This document shows, piece after piece, positions 1 to 7,462 of a DNA stretch of 64,000 bases. A model generated the notes under the pieces. It ran no database searches. It was given only the letters and a program-made list of their open reading frames with translations, and had not been told where the DNA came from. Origin of the DNA: an uncultured Dehalococcoidia bacterium (GTDB taxonomy: Bacteria > Chloroflexota > Dehalococcoidia > Bin125). How positions within the stretch are numbered: the stretch's first letter is position 1; every line of letters begins with the position of its first letter. The DNA lies in assembly GCA_958295515.1 (NCBI GenBank), contig CATQGW010000001.1:248001-312000 (forward strand). Direction: 5' to 3'. A program made the position numbers and the translations under genes.

Positions 1-2150
1 ACGCGGTCGATCTGGCCGAACTGAGCGCTATCAGTGGGCAGACCGGCTGGAGCGGGACGGGCCGCATACTCGTCGATTTCGGCGAGCATCACCGCAAATT
101 CGGTGTAGTCCCGAACAAGACGATCGATCCGTTCGTGGCCTTGACGCGGTACGCGGCCTCTGCACTCGAAGCGCCAGCCACAGGAGCAGCCGGCGTCCGA
201 GTCGGGTTAGACATCGCTGATGCCGCAGCCATCAGTCGACACGCCTGGGAATACGGCCTCGGCGAAGGGACCATTCGCCAGCGCATCCCGTCGCTTCTGC
301 ATGCGCTAGATCCAAATGAGGAGGTGGCGTTCTTGACCACCGGAGTAGAGGCCAATAAGACCGTCCTCATCGCCTTGACCGATCGGCGCATCATCTGGTC
401 GGACAAGGACCTGGAACAAACCAACGCGATCGATCTGGTCGAACTGAGCACTATCAGTGGGCAGACCGGCCGGTTAGAGTCGGGGGATATACTCGTCGAT
501 TTCGACTGGCATCGCCGCAAATTCGGCTGGGTTCCGAACAAGACGATCGATCCGTTCGTGTCCTTGACGCGGGACGCGGCCTCTGCACTCGAAGCACCCG
601 CGCTCAGCCAGCTTGAGGAATCAGGCGAATCAACAGATGCCTCAACGCCGGCCACAGAAGCGGCCGGCATCCGAGTCAGGTTAGACATCGCTGATGCCGA
701 AGCCATCAATCGACACGCCAGGGAGTACGGCATCCGCGAACGGATCATCCACCAGCGCATCCCGTCGCTTCTGCATGCGCTAGATCATCTAAATGAGGAG
801 GTGGTGTTCTTGACCAGCGGACGACATGCTACCGGAGACGTCCTCATCGCCTTGACCGATCGGTACATCATCTGGTCGGACAAGGGCCTGGAACAAACCA
901 ACGCGATCGATCTGGTCGAACTGAGCACTATCAGTGGGCAGACCGGCGGGTTAGGGTCGGGGCATATACTCGTCGTTTTCGACGGGCATCACCGCAAATT
1001 TGATGTAGTCCCGAATGAGACGATCGATCCGTTCGTGGCCTTGACGCGGGACGCGGCCTCTGCACTCGAAACGCCAGCCACAGGAGCGGCCGGCATCCGA
1101 TTCAGGTTAGACATCGCTGATGCCGAAGCCATCAGTCGATACGCCAGGGAATACGGCATCCAGGAAGGGACCATCCGCCAGCGCATCCCGTCGCTTCTGC
1201 ATGCGCTAGATCCAAATGAGGGGGTGGTGTTCTTGACCACCGGAGTAGAGGCCAATAAGACCGTCCTCATCGTCTTGACCGATCGGCGCATCGTCTGGTC
1301 GGACAAGGACCCACAACAAACCAACACGATCGATCTGGTCGAACTGAGCACTATCAGTGGGCAGACCGGCCGGTTAGGGTCGGGGCATATACTCGTCGAT
1401 TTCGACTGGCATCGCCGCAAATTTGATGTAGTCCCGAATGAGACGATCGATCTGTTCGTGGCCTTGACGCGGGACGCGGCCTCTGCGCTCGGAGCGCCAG
1501 CCACAGAAGCGGACCGCACAGTAACGCCATTCAAGCCAGTTGCGATCAAAGAGCTGAGCGATCAAGACCGCGCGGATGTGTACCGCCGGCTCGCGACCGA
1601 GATTGGCGACAGCAGGCTCATGACCCGAGGTGAGCTTGATCACCTGCCGACAGTCATGATGCCTGATGAACTCCTTTTGTGGTTCGCCTCAGGAGAACTA
1701 CAAAGCACTGGTAAAGAGCAACGTACGGGTGGTTTCGCGCTCGTCGCCCTCACGGATCGTCGCATCCTCATTCTCGACAAGAAGTTCCTTGCGGGTATTC
1801 AGACCATTGCCATCGATCTTGATCGTGTCAACTCGATCACTGGCGACACCGGGCTTTTTTTCGGCAATGTGAAGATCCAGGACGGCGGCGACGAACGTAA
1901 AGTTGGACTGATCAGGAACGACACAGTTCAACCATTCGTCGCTCGTGTGCAAGAGGCGATCCAACAACGAAAGCAGCACCTTCACGACCAACAAGCTGCG
2001 GCCATCGCAGCAGCATCGGCGCCAACGACCGCGCCGCCCGCCGCCGTCAATGTCGCTGACCAGCTAGAGAAGCTGGCCTCGCTGATGGAGCGTGGCATCC
2101 TCACGCCCGAGGAGTTTGCGCAGCAGAAAGCGAAGCTGCTTCAGGGGTAG
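1..2150 (+). CDS. Tandem bacterial PH-like repeat protein with C-terminal SHOCT domain (5' end cut by window)
   Basis: The ORF track starts this at a GTG at 135, but the same frame is open to the window edge and already encodes repeat sequence (ISGQTG, TIDPFVALTR), so the gene begins upstream. Visible are part of one unit, then units of about 141, 159 and 141 residues that are nearly identical. Each holds a hydrophobic strand block of the type VLIALTDRRIIWSDK, followed by AIDLVELSTISGQTG, which resembles the YokE-like bacterial PH fold. A fourth, divergent PH-like unit follows (LVALTDRRILILDKK). After an Ala/Pro linker the C-terminus reads LEKLASLMERGILTPEEFAQ, a typical SHOCT oligomerisation motif. 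Bacterial PH/SHOCT proteins are thought to be assembly or membrane-associated scaffolds; no catalytic motif is seen. Lower GC than the downstream genes. Domain calls are by motif only. Confidence 0.75.
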   Translation, partial: AVDLAELSAISGQTGWSGTGRILVDFGEHHRKFGVVPNKTIDPFVALTRYAASALEAPATGAAGVRVGLDIADAAAISRHAWEYGLGEGTIRQRIPSLLHALDPNEEVAFLTTGVEANKTVLIALTDRRIIWSDKDLEQTNAIDLVELSTISGQTGRLESGDILVDFDWHRRKFGWVPNKTIDPFVSLTRDAASALEAPALSQLEESGESTDASTPATEAAGIRVRLDIADAEAINRHAREYGIRERIIHQRIPSLLHALDHLNEEVVFLTSGRHATGDVLIALTDRYIIWSDKGLEQTNAIDLVELSTISGQTGGLGSGHILVVFDGHHRKFDVVPNETIDPFVALTRDAASALETPATGAAGIRFRLDIADAEAISRYAREYGIQEGTIRQRIPSLLHALDPNEGVVFLTTGVEANKTVLIVLTDRRIVWSDKDPQQTNTIDLVELSTISGQTGRLGSGHILVDFDWHRRKFDVVPNETIDLFVALTRDAASALGAPATEADRTVTPFKPVAIKELSDQDRADVYRRLATEIGDSRLMTRGELDHLPTVMMPDELLLWFASGELQSTGKEQRTGGFALVALTDRRILILDKKFLAGIQTIAIDLDRVNSITGDTGLFFGNVKIQDGGDERKVGLIRNDTVQPFVARVQEAIQQRKQHLHDQQAAAIAAASAPTTAPPAAVNVADQLEKLASLMERGILTPEEFAQQKAKLLQG
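18..1500 (+). repeat. In-frame tandem DNA repeat, 141-codon unit
   Basis: The anchor gaactgagc(a/g)ctatcagt recurs at 18, 441, 918 and 1341. The spacings are 423, 477 and 423 bases, all multiples of three. The 477-base copy carries an extra 54 bases (18 codons, rich in Ser/Glu). The copies are nearly identical in DNA as well as protein, which indicates recent unit duplication or gene conversion. The fourth, divergent PH-like unit (about 1560-1970) is not part of the near-identical set. Confidence 0.9.
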
Positions 2151-2352
2151 CTCGGCGGGAGTCGCCTGAGCTTTGCTCCGATGGTGAGCACTCTCTTGGT
2201 CGCTGTCGCAGGGAGGGGTGTGAGAGACCGGGTGGCGCGACAGAGCGCGCGTGTGAGAGTACCGGTCAGTGGCGTTCTCCGCCAACGGGGCAACACGGAT
2301 CGGTTTATGCTCCGAGTCTGTAGGCCGCCGGCCCGAACTGTGAGGAACCACG

Positions 2353-2658
2353 GTGACCACCCAAACGCTCGCGAACGAATCACTACTTGACGGCAGCGCG
2401 CTGCTCGATACGCTCGCGCTGGAGCAGAGCGCCGTCACTCTCGATCTGGAGGCCGCGACTATCCTGGCCAGGATTTTCGAGCGTGGCCATGCCACCTGTG
2501 AGGATCTGGCGGACTGGCTGGAAGCGCCTGAAGAGTGGATCGCCTTCTCACGCCTGCAGCGTGCGCGTCTGCTCTACGACGCGGGCACGGAGTTCACCGT
2601 TTCACCGGCGGGGCGTCAGCTCATCCAGAGACTGCTGAATGAGAGCGACGGGGAGTGA
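2353..2658 (+). CDS. Small winged-helix-like protein, unknown function
   Basis: A 101-residue protein starting at GTG with a GAGGA six bases upstream. The segment LDLEAATILARIFERGHATCEDLADWLEAP followed by a strand-like tail (FTVSPAGRQLIQRLL) has the helix-helix-wing pattern of a small winged-helix domain. It has no transmembrane segment or cysteine cluster. Its stop overlaps the GTG of the next gene (GTGA), so the two are probably translated together. It could be a regulator, an adaptor, or an effector-associated winged helix for the downstream enzyme-like protein. No family is recognised with confidence. Confidence 0.6.
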   Translation: MTTQTLANESLLDGSALLDTLALEQSAVTLDLEAATILARIFERGHATCEDLADWLEAPEEWIAFSRLQRARLLYDAGTEFTVSPAGRQLIQRLLNESDGE

Positions 2659-3221
2659 CCGAAGGTCGCTCGCGCATTGAGCGAGATGTTCAGAAGCGAG
2701 TCAGTGTGCGCCGTGCCATCGAGGAGTCGGTGGCGCTGGAGGTCACGTTGCTTGGCGACGGGAGAGGGATGCCGGAGTACCAGAAGCGCTTGGAGTTGCG
2801 AGACCGCCTGAAGCGACATCGTTTCGTCGCGAATGTCGCGATCCCAGAGATCTTGCATGACGACAATCCGGAGGCGACACCCGACGAAATCGAGATGAGC
2901 GCCATTGAGCAGGCCGACGTCGTGCTCTGCCTTGAGGGGCCGCGGCGAGCGCCGCTTGGCCTCTACACCGAAGCGCGCCTCTATTTCGACAGATCGAAGC
3001 CGGACAAGTGGTACCGGTGTCGGCCGACGGAGCGAGCCGACTCGACGGGGGAAGACGCGTTGATCGCCGCCTTGGCCGGCGATCCGCTCATGCGCATTGA
3101 GACGTTCAACTACGATCCAAAGGAGTGGGAGGAGTGTGGGCGCATCACCGCCGAGTGCATGCGGCGCATTGAGCTCATGGCAGCGCGAGAGATAGACCGG
3201 CACGTCGCCCAAGCGGAGTGA
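2655..3221 (+). CDS. Rossmann-like protein, possibly TIR/nucleoside-deoxyribosyltransferase-like; function unknown
   Basis: A 188-residue soluble protein whose GTG start overlaps the previous stop by four bases. The layout suggests an alpha/beta fold: a first strand EVTLLGDG, a helix of charged residues, then an acidic helix ending in the strand ADVVLCLEGPRRAPLG, and a C-terminal helix around ECGRITAECMRRIEL. A strand reading ADVVLCL followed by a Gly-containing turn and a Glu (LYTEARLY) recalls nucleoside 2-deoxyribosyltransferase and TIR-like folds, where a Glu is catalytic. The resemblance is weak and the NAD/nucleoside role is inference. Codon use and GC match the preceding accessory genes rather than the hopanoid locus. 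Confidence 0.5.
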   Translation: MTEGRSRIERDVQKRVSVRRAIEESVALEVTLLGDGRGMPEYQKRLELRDRLKRHRFVANVAIPEILHDDNPEATPDEIEMSAIEQADVVLCLEGPRRAPLGLYTEARLYFDRSKPDKWYRCRPTERADSTGEDALIAALAGDPLMRIETFNYDPKEWEECGRITAECMRRIELMAAREIDRHVAQAE

Positions 3222-3253
3222 CGAGCAGCGTGGGGACGACCGCCGCGATTGGG

Positions 3254-3259
3254 TAGACT
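3254..3259 (+). promoter_or_regulatory. Candidate -10 box TAGACT upstream of cyclase gene
   Basis: TAGACT lies 39 bases before the chosen GTG start, giving a predicted transcript start near 3266 and a short leader that still contains the GGAGG site. No convincing -35 is seen. The same hexamer precedes several other genes in the window. Confidence 0.4.
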
Positions 3260-3292
3260 GTGCGGGAATGCGCTGTGTGGATGGAGGCTGCT

Positions 3293-4273
3293 GTGCCTGA
3301 GATGCCTGACGCTTTGCCGATGTATGACCAGCTGCCCTATCGGGAGAGGAATCCGGCGAAGACGGCTTGGGGGTTGTTTGGGGATGATGACCAGGTGGGG
3401 ATGTTCAACCTGCAGACGCCGGAGCGGATTGTGCAGGCGGCTCAGCTGGTGCGGAAGGGGGCGATGTTCCCGATGAATTGGGATCAGTCGCAGCCTTCGC
3501 CGCCGCTCTACAACCGGGGGGCGGTGCGGCACACGGTGATGCGGCGGGCGGGCTTTGGGCACCACGGCGACGATGTGCTGGACAATCTCTACACGCAGCA
3601 GTCGTCGCAGTGGGACGCGCTGACGCATGTGGGGGATTTCGAGCACGGCTTCTGGGGCGGGGTGACGAACGAGTGGCTGATTGAGAACCGCGACAATCCC
3701 AAGCTGGGGATCGAACACTGGGCGCGGCGCGGGATCGCGGGGCGCGCGGTGCTGCTGGACCTCGGCCGCTGGTATGAGGCGCAGGGGCGGCCGCTGCCCT
3801 TCGACGAGACGTTCCGCATCCCCGTCGACGATGTGGAGGCCTGCCGCGCGGCGCAGGGGGTGGAGTTCCAGGTGGGCGATGTGGTGCTGATTCGGCTGGG
3901 CTGGATTTCGTGGTACGAGCAGCAGGGGATGGGCGTGAAGCAGGCGCTCGCGCAGATGCCCAACCTGGCCTTCCCGGGGCTGGCCTGCGCGGAGGAGATG
4001 GCGGCCTACTGGTTTGACCATCATGTTGCGGCGCTCTGCTCCGACAACCCGGCGCTGGAAGCCTGGCCGCCGCCGAACTTTGCGGACCCCGACGGCTTCC
4101 TGCACCACTGGATCATCGGCCGCTTCGGGATGGCGATCGGCGAGATGTTCGTGCTCGATCAGCTCGCCGACGACTGCGCCGAGGACGGGGTCTACGAAAG
4201 CTTTTTCGCCGCGGCGCCGCTCAATGTGACCGGCGGTACGGGCAGCCCGCCCAACGCGCTGGCGATCAAATAG
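3293..4273 (+). CDS. Cyclase-family protein (putative amidohydrolase, PF04199-like)
   Basis: Member of the cyclase/kynurenine-formamidase-like metal-dependent hydrolases, 326 residues from the chosen start. The signature SSQWDALTHVGD near residue 105 matches the metal-binding QWDxLxH motif of the family. Other conserved-looking blocks are GIAGRAVLLDLGRW, VGDVVLIRLGW and FDHHVAALCSDNPALE, a His pair before an acidic residue as in other members. The ORF track starts at GTG 3260, but GTG 3293 has a perfectly spaced GGAGG five bases upstream, and ORF extension before it overlaps the likely promoter. The substrate is unknown; relatives hydrolyse cyclic amides, formamides or lactones. It is soluble, with no signal peptide. 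A short gap separates it from the macrodomain gene, so co-transcription is possible. Confidence 0.8.
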   Translation: MPEMPDALPMYDQLPYRERNPAKTAWGLFGDDDQVGMFNLQTPERIVQAAQLVRKGAMFPMNWDQSQPSPPLYNRGAVRHTVMRRAGFGHHGDDVLDNLYTQQSSQWDALTHVGDFEHGFWGGVTNEWLIENRDNPKLGIEHWARRGIAGRAVLLDLGRWYEAQGRPLPFDETFRIPVDDVEACRAAQGVEFQVGDVVLIRLGWISWYEQQGMGVKQALAQMPNLAFPGLACAEEMAAYWFDHHVAALCSDNPALEAWPPPNFADPDGFLHHWIIGRFGMAIGEMFVLDQLADDCAEDGVYESFFAAAPLNVTGGTGSPPNALAIK

Positions 4274-4332
4274 GCAAGCAGGAGAGCGCGCGCAGCACAG
4301 CCGCGAGCCGGAACGGGAGCAGGACCGCGCGT

Positions 4333-4866
4333 ATGCCGGACACGCAGATCGAAGTCGTGCAGGGCGATATCGCCGCGCAGGACACCGAGGCCATCGTCAA
4401 CGCCGCGAACAACCATCTCTGGATGGGCGCGGGCTCGGCCGGCGCAATTGTGCGCGCGGGGGGGCGCGAGATCGAGGATGAGGCGATCCGCCAGGGGCCG
4501 ATCGCGGTGGGGGAGTCGGTCGTCACCGGCGGCGGCAGGCTGCCCGCGCAGCATGTGATTCACGCGGCGGCGATGGGGCAGGATCTGTCCACATCGGAAG
4601 AAAACATCCGCGCCGCGACGGACAGCGCGCTGCGCCGCGCGGAGGAGCTGCAGATCGCGTCGGTTTCTTTCCCGGCGCTGGGCACGGGGGTGGGCGGCTT
4701 TCCGCTGGACCAGGCGGCAAAAATCATGATCGGCGTGGCGCGGCGGCATTCGGGCGGGCAGCGCTCGGTGCGCATGGTGCGCTTTGTGCTGTTCGACGAG
4801 GCGGCTTTCGCCGCATTCCGCGCCGCGGCGGACGCCGACGGAGAAGGGGAAGGTTCGGAATCATGA
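4333..4866 (+). CDS. Macrodomain protein (ADP-ribose binding)
   Basis: A 177-residue single macrodomain. Seen in order: the adenine-binding start VVQGDIAAQ (about residue 8), the ribose/catalytic-loop motif NAANNHLWMGAGSAGAI (about 23-39), and the phosphate-binding loop PALGTGVGGFPLDQAA (about 114-129). Macrodomains bind or remove ADP-ribose, O-acetyl-ADP-ribose or related metabolites. The NAANN plus GxGxGGFP combination fits MacroD-like or ALC1-like members, and which activity applies cannot be told from sequence alone. The C-terminal tail is acidic (DADGEGEGSES). The stop overlaps the next ATG (ATGA), implying translational coupling to the small partner gene. Confidence 0.9.
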   Translation: MPDTQIEVVQGDIAAQDTEAIVNAANNHLWMGAGSAGAIVRAGGREIEDEAIRQGPIAVGESVVTGGGRLPAQHVIHAAAMGQDLSTSEENIRAATDSALRRAEELQIASVSFPALGTGVGGFPLDQAAKIMIGVARRHSGGQRSVRMVRFVLFDEAAFAAFRAAADADGEGEGSES

Positions 4867-5216
4867 GCCGAAAAATTGAGTCCTGCACGCTCGAGGTGCG
4901 CGAGGGCGCGGAGTGGCGCGCCGTGACCGCGCTGAGCGACGCGGAATGGACGGGCTTTGCGCCGGCGGGCTGCGGGGTCGATCAGGGCCGAGTGATCGCG
5001 GTGCCCGCCGAGCCGCAGCATGCGATCCTGGACCCCAACGCGCCGGATCGCGACTTTCGCCTGATTCACCCCGACGGCGAGCCGCTTTTTGCGTTCCTGG
5101 GCTACGTTGACGACCGCCGCCCGCGCCCGAAAGGGGCGATCATTCTGGGCATCAGCACGACGCCGGAGCTGCTCGGGGAGTGGACGCAGGAGCTCGCCGC
5201 GTCGAGCGGAGACTGA
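4863..5216 (+). CDS. Small protein coupled to macrodomain gene, unknown function
   Basis: A 117-residue protein starting at an ATG that overlaps the macrodomain stop by four bases. The composition alternates short strands (CTLEVREGAEWRAV, RDFRLIHPDG, PLFAFLGYVDDRRPRPKGAIILG), suggesting a small beta-rich domain. It has one pair of cysteines and no signal or membrane segment. No known family is recognised. The tight coupling suggests it works with the macrodomain protein or shares its substrate, but that is inference from context only. Confidence 0.65.
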   Translation: MSRKIESCTLEVREGAEWRAVTALSDAEWTGFAPAGCGVDQGRVIAVPAEPQHAILDPNAPDRDFRLIHPDGEPLFAFLGYVDDRRPRPKGAIILGISTTPELLGEWTQELAASSGD

Positions 5217-5223
5217 CGCTCGG

Positions 5224-5229
5224 TAGACT
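5224..5229 (+). promoter_or_regulatory. TAGACT -10 box placing the transcript start on the ATG (leaderless mRNA)
   Basis: TAGACT is followed by exactly six bases and then the ATG of the adenosyltransferase gene at 5236. With a -10 box at -12 to -7, the +1 is the A of the ATG. There is no Shine-Dalgarno sequence before this start, which agrees with leaderless translation. The -35 region is weak. Confidence 0.55.
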
Positions 5230-5235
5230 GCGGAT

Positions 5236-5796
5236 ATGCCCCATTACACCCGATCGGGGGACGACGGCACGACCACGCTGTGGGGCGGCGGGCGGATTCC
5301 CAAATCGCACCCGCAGCCTGAGGCCTTTGGAGCGATTGATGAAGCGACCAGCGCGATCGGCCTCGGCCGGGCGCTGGCCTGCGGAGCGCGCACCAACGAG
5401 ATCGCCGTCGGCCTCCAGCGACGCCTCTATCTGATCATGGCCGAGCTGGCGGTTGCGGCGGGCAAGCCGATTCCCGACGATTTCGCCACTCAGGCCGAGC
5501 ACGTGACGCAGCTGGAAGCGTGGGCGGCGGAGCTGGAACGGCTGGCGCCGCCGCCGCGCGAGTTTGTGATCCCCGGCGAAGCAGCGGGGGCGGCGGCGCT
5601 GGACCTGGCGCGCACTACGGTGCGCCGCGCCGAGCGCGAGACGATCCGTCTGCGCGAGGCTGAACACCCCGTTAACCCGGAGACGCTGCGCTGGCTGAAC
5701 CGAGCCTCTTCGGTGCTGTTCGACCTGGCGCGCTACGAAGAGGCGGAGGCCGGCCGCCAGAGCCGCCCCGCCGCCGCGCGCGACAACGAGTCCTGA
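5236..5796 (+). CDS. PduO-type cob(I)alamin adenosyltransferase
   Basis: Transfers the adenosyl group of ATP to reduced corrinoid to give adenosylcobalamin; a soluble trimeric enzyme. The N-terminal ATP-binding signature YTRSGDDGTTTLWGGGR is complete (residues 4-20), followed by the FGAIDEATSAIG helix. The second conserved region FVIPGE (about 114) and the Arg-rich DLARTTVRRAERE helix are also present, as is WLNRASSVLFDLARY near the end. At 186 residues the length is normal. It is the first gene of a tightly packed run (next start 11 bases on) ending with squalene-hopene cyclase. No cobalamin riboswitch is seen upstream. Confidence 0.92.
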   Translation: MPHYTRSGDDGTTTLWGGGRIPKSHPQPEAFGAIDEATSAIGLGRALACGARTNEIAVGLQRRLYLIMAELAVAAGKPIPDDFATQAEHVTQLEAWAAELERLAPPPREFVIPGEAAGAAALDLARTTVRRAERETIRLREAEHPVNPETLRWLNRASSVLFDLARYEEAEAGRQSRPAAARDNES

Positions 5797-5807
5797 GCGA
5801 TGGCCGC

Positions 5808-7016
5808 ATGACATCCGAGAGCACTCTGGCCTTCATCTCCGAGGACGCCAGCCTGCAGCTGGCGCGGGTTGATGCGGACGGCGCGTCGACGCCGAAAACG
5901 CGGCTGGCCATGGAGCGCGAGGGTCTGCTGTTCATGTGGCCGACCTGGTCGCCCGACGGACAGACGATCGCGGTCAGCGCCAGCTCGCACCGGCGCGACA
6001 ATCCGCGGCTGGAACTCTGGCGCGTCTCACTCGAGGAGGGCGCGGCGGAGACGATGTATGCGAACCCGCCCGACGCGCGGCAGATCGTCGCGCCGGGGCT
6101 GGCGCACTACGTCAATTGGTCTCCCAGCGGGCGGGTGCTGGCGGTGGTCGGCAATGTCGGCAACGGTCTGGCCGCCAGCCTGGTCGCGGAGAGCGGGCGG
6201 GTGGAGCCGCGCCGGTTGATCGACGGCGCGCCGCTCTACTTCGCCTGGTCGCCCGACGGGCGCGCGGTGCTGGTGCATCGCGGGGCGCAGCTGCAGCTGC
6301 TCGATTTGGCCGCCGACGGAGGCGAACGCCAGCTGCTCCGCGCGCGCGCCTGCTTCCGCACGCCGGTCTGGAGCGTGGACGGCCAGCGCTTCGTCTACGC
6401 CGCGCCGCGGGCGGGCGGCGGCTGCACGCTGATCGGCGGCTGGCGCGCCTCGGAAGAGCGCGATGAGCTGCTTGAGGTGGGCGGCGAGGGAAGCGGCGCA
6501 AGCGCCAGCGGCGTCGCCTTTGTTCGCGCGCCCGGGCGCAACCGACTGGCGATCCTGCCGCTGCCGGACGGGGACACCGACTCGCTCGGCCTGCTCAGCT
6601 ACGACCTCGACACGCGCGAGCAGCGCACGCTGAGCGAGCGGCCGGCCAACGCGGTCTGCTGGGCGCCCGACGGCGAATCGCTCTTTGCTTTTGAGCCGAT
6701 GCCCGGCACGACGCTGATCGCGCTCTCCCGCTACGCCGCCGACGGGCGCTCAGAGCGGCTGGCGCGCTTCCAGCCCAGCGCCGAATTCGCCTCGATGCTC
6801 GCCTTCTTCGACCAGTTCGCGCAGTCGCACCAGATCGTCTCGCCGGACGGACGCTGGATCACCTTTTCGGGGCTGGCGCTCTCCAACGGAGGTTCGGGGC
6901 GGCGCGGCTTCGGTCCGCAGAACGGCTGCTACATCGTCCCGACCGACGGCTCGGCGGCGCCGCAGCGGGTCGGCGCGGGCAGCATCGGCTTCTTTCCCGG
7001 GGCGGGGGTGCGCTGA
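5808..7016 (+). CDS. TolB/WD40-like beta-propeller protein
   Basis: A 402-residue protein built of repeating PD40-type blades. The motif (T/A)WSPDGxxxxV recurs (PTWSPDGQTIAVS, FAWSPDGRAVLVH, CWAPDGESLFAFE, VSPDGRWITFSG). It has no signal peptide or membrane helix, so a cytoplasmic location is likely although TolB homologues are exported. No catalytic motif is seen. Its stop and the ATG of the Fur gene overlap (TGATG), indicating co-translation. The role is unknown; the propeller may be a protein-interaction or ligand-binding scaffold. The start ATG has only a weak ribosome-binding site, so a slightly different start is possible. Confidence 0.75.
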   Translation: MTSESTLAFISEDASLQLARVDADGASTPKTRLAMEREGLLFMWPTWSPDGQTIAVSASSHRRDNPRLELWRVSLEEGAAETMYANPPDARQIVAPGLAHYVNWSPSGRVLAVVGNVGNGLAASLVAESGRVEPRRLIDGAPLYFAWSPDGRAVLVHRGAQLQLLDLAADGGERQLLRARACFRTPVWSVDGQRFVYAAPRAGGGCTLIGGWRASEERDELLEVGGEGSGASASGVAFVRAPGRNRLAILPLPDGDTDSLGLLSYDLDTREQRTLSERPANAVCWAPDGESLFAFEPMPGTTLIALSRYAADGRSERLARFQPSAEFASMLAFFDQFAQSHQIVSPDGRWITFSGLALSNGGSGRRGFGPQNGCYIVPTDGSAAPQRVGAGSIGFFPGAGVR

Positions 7017-7462
7017 TGGCTTGCCGCACCGATTCGACGCAGCTGCTGCGACGCCACCATCTGCGTGTCACGCAGCAGCGGCTGGCGCTGCTGGAAGCGC
7101 TGCGGCACAGCGGCGAGCACGCGACCGCGGTGGACCTGCTCGACCAGGCGCGCGCGGACATCGCCGAGATTGATCCCAGCACCGTCTACCGCACGCTCGG
7201 CCAGCTGCGCGACCTTGGGCTCGTCTCGCAGACCGACCTCGGCGCGGGCGAGCGGATCTACCACTGGCGCGGCGACACGCCGCACCATCACCTCGTCTGC
7301 ACCGGCTGCGGGCAGATCACCGAGCTTCCGCACGATCTGCTGCACAGCATCGCCGACCGCCTGCAGCGCGATTTCGGCTTCCAGGCTGAAATTGACCACT
7401 GGGCGGTCTATGGACGCTGCCGCGACTGCGCGGATGACCAGACCGACGGAGCACACTCGTGA
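7016..7462 (+). CDS. Fur-family metal-dependent transcriptional regulator
   Basis: A 148-residue repressor with the Fur layout: an N-terminal winged helix (LRVTQQRLALLEALRHSGEHATAVDLL, then IDPSTVYRTLGQLRDLGLV) and a C-terminal dimerisation domain carrying the metal ligands HHHLVCTGCG and CRDC. The two CxxC pairs match the structural zinc site of Fur, Zur and PerR proteins. Which metal or signal it senses cannot be decided. It starts within the stop of the propeller gene and overlaps the following prenyl synthase by GTGA, so it is embedded in the operon rather than autonomously placed. Feedback on this operon is possible. Confidence 0.9.
   Translation: MACRTDSTQLLRRHHLRVTQQRLALLEALRHSGEHATAVDLLDQARADIAEIDPSTVYRTLGQLRDLGLVSQTDLGAGERIYHWRGDTPHHHLVCTGCGQITELPHDLLHSIADRLQRDFGFQAEIDHWAVYGRCRDCADDQTDGAHS

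Noticed and set aside
1-1500. Possible CRISPR-like or satellite array
   Set aside because: Units are 423-477 bases long, in frame and coding, with no short spacers.
89-1549. Minus-strand ORFs at 89..760 and 989..1549 across the repeat gene
   Set aside because: They mirror the tandem repeat units on the opposite strand and have the Ser/Arg-rich composition of shadow frames.
3110-4108. Minus ORF of 332 residues over the cyclase gene
   Set aside because: Arg/His/Pro-rich shadow of a well-supported cyclase-family gene, with no domain.
5150-5235. Cobalamin riboswitch ahead of the adenosyltransferase
   Set aside because: The gap to the preceding gene is about 20 bases and contains only the -10 box.
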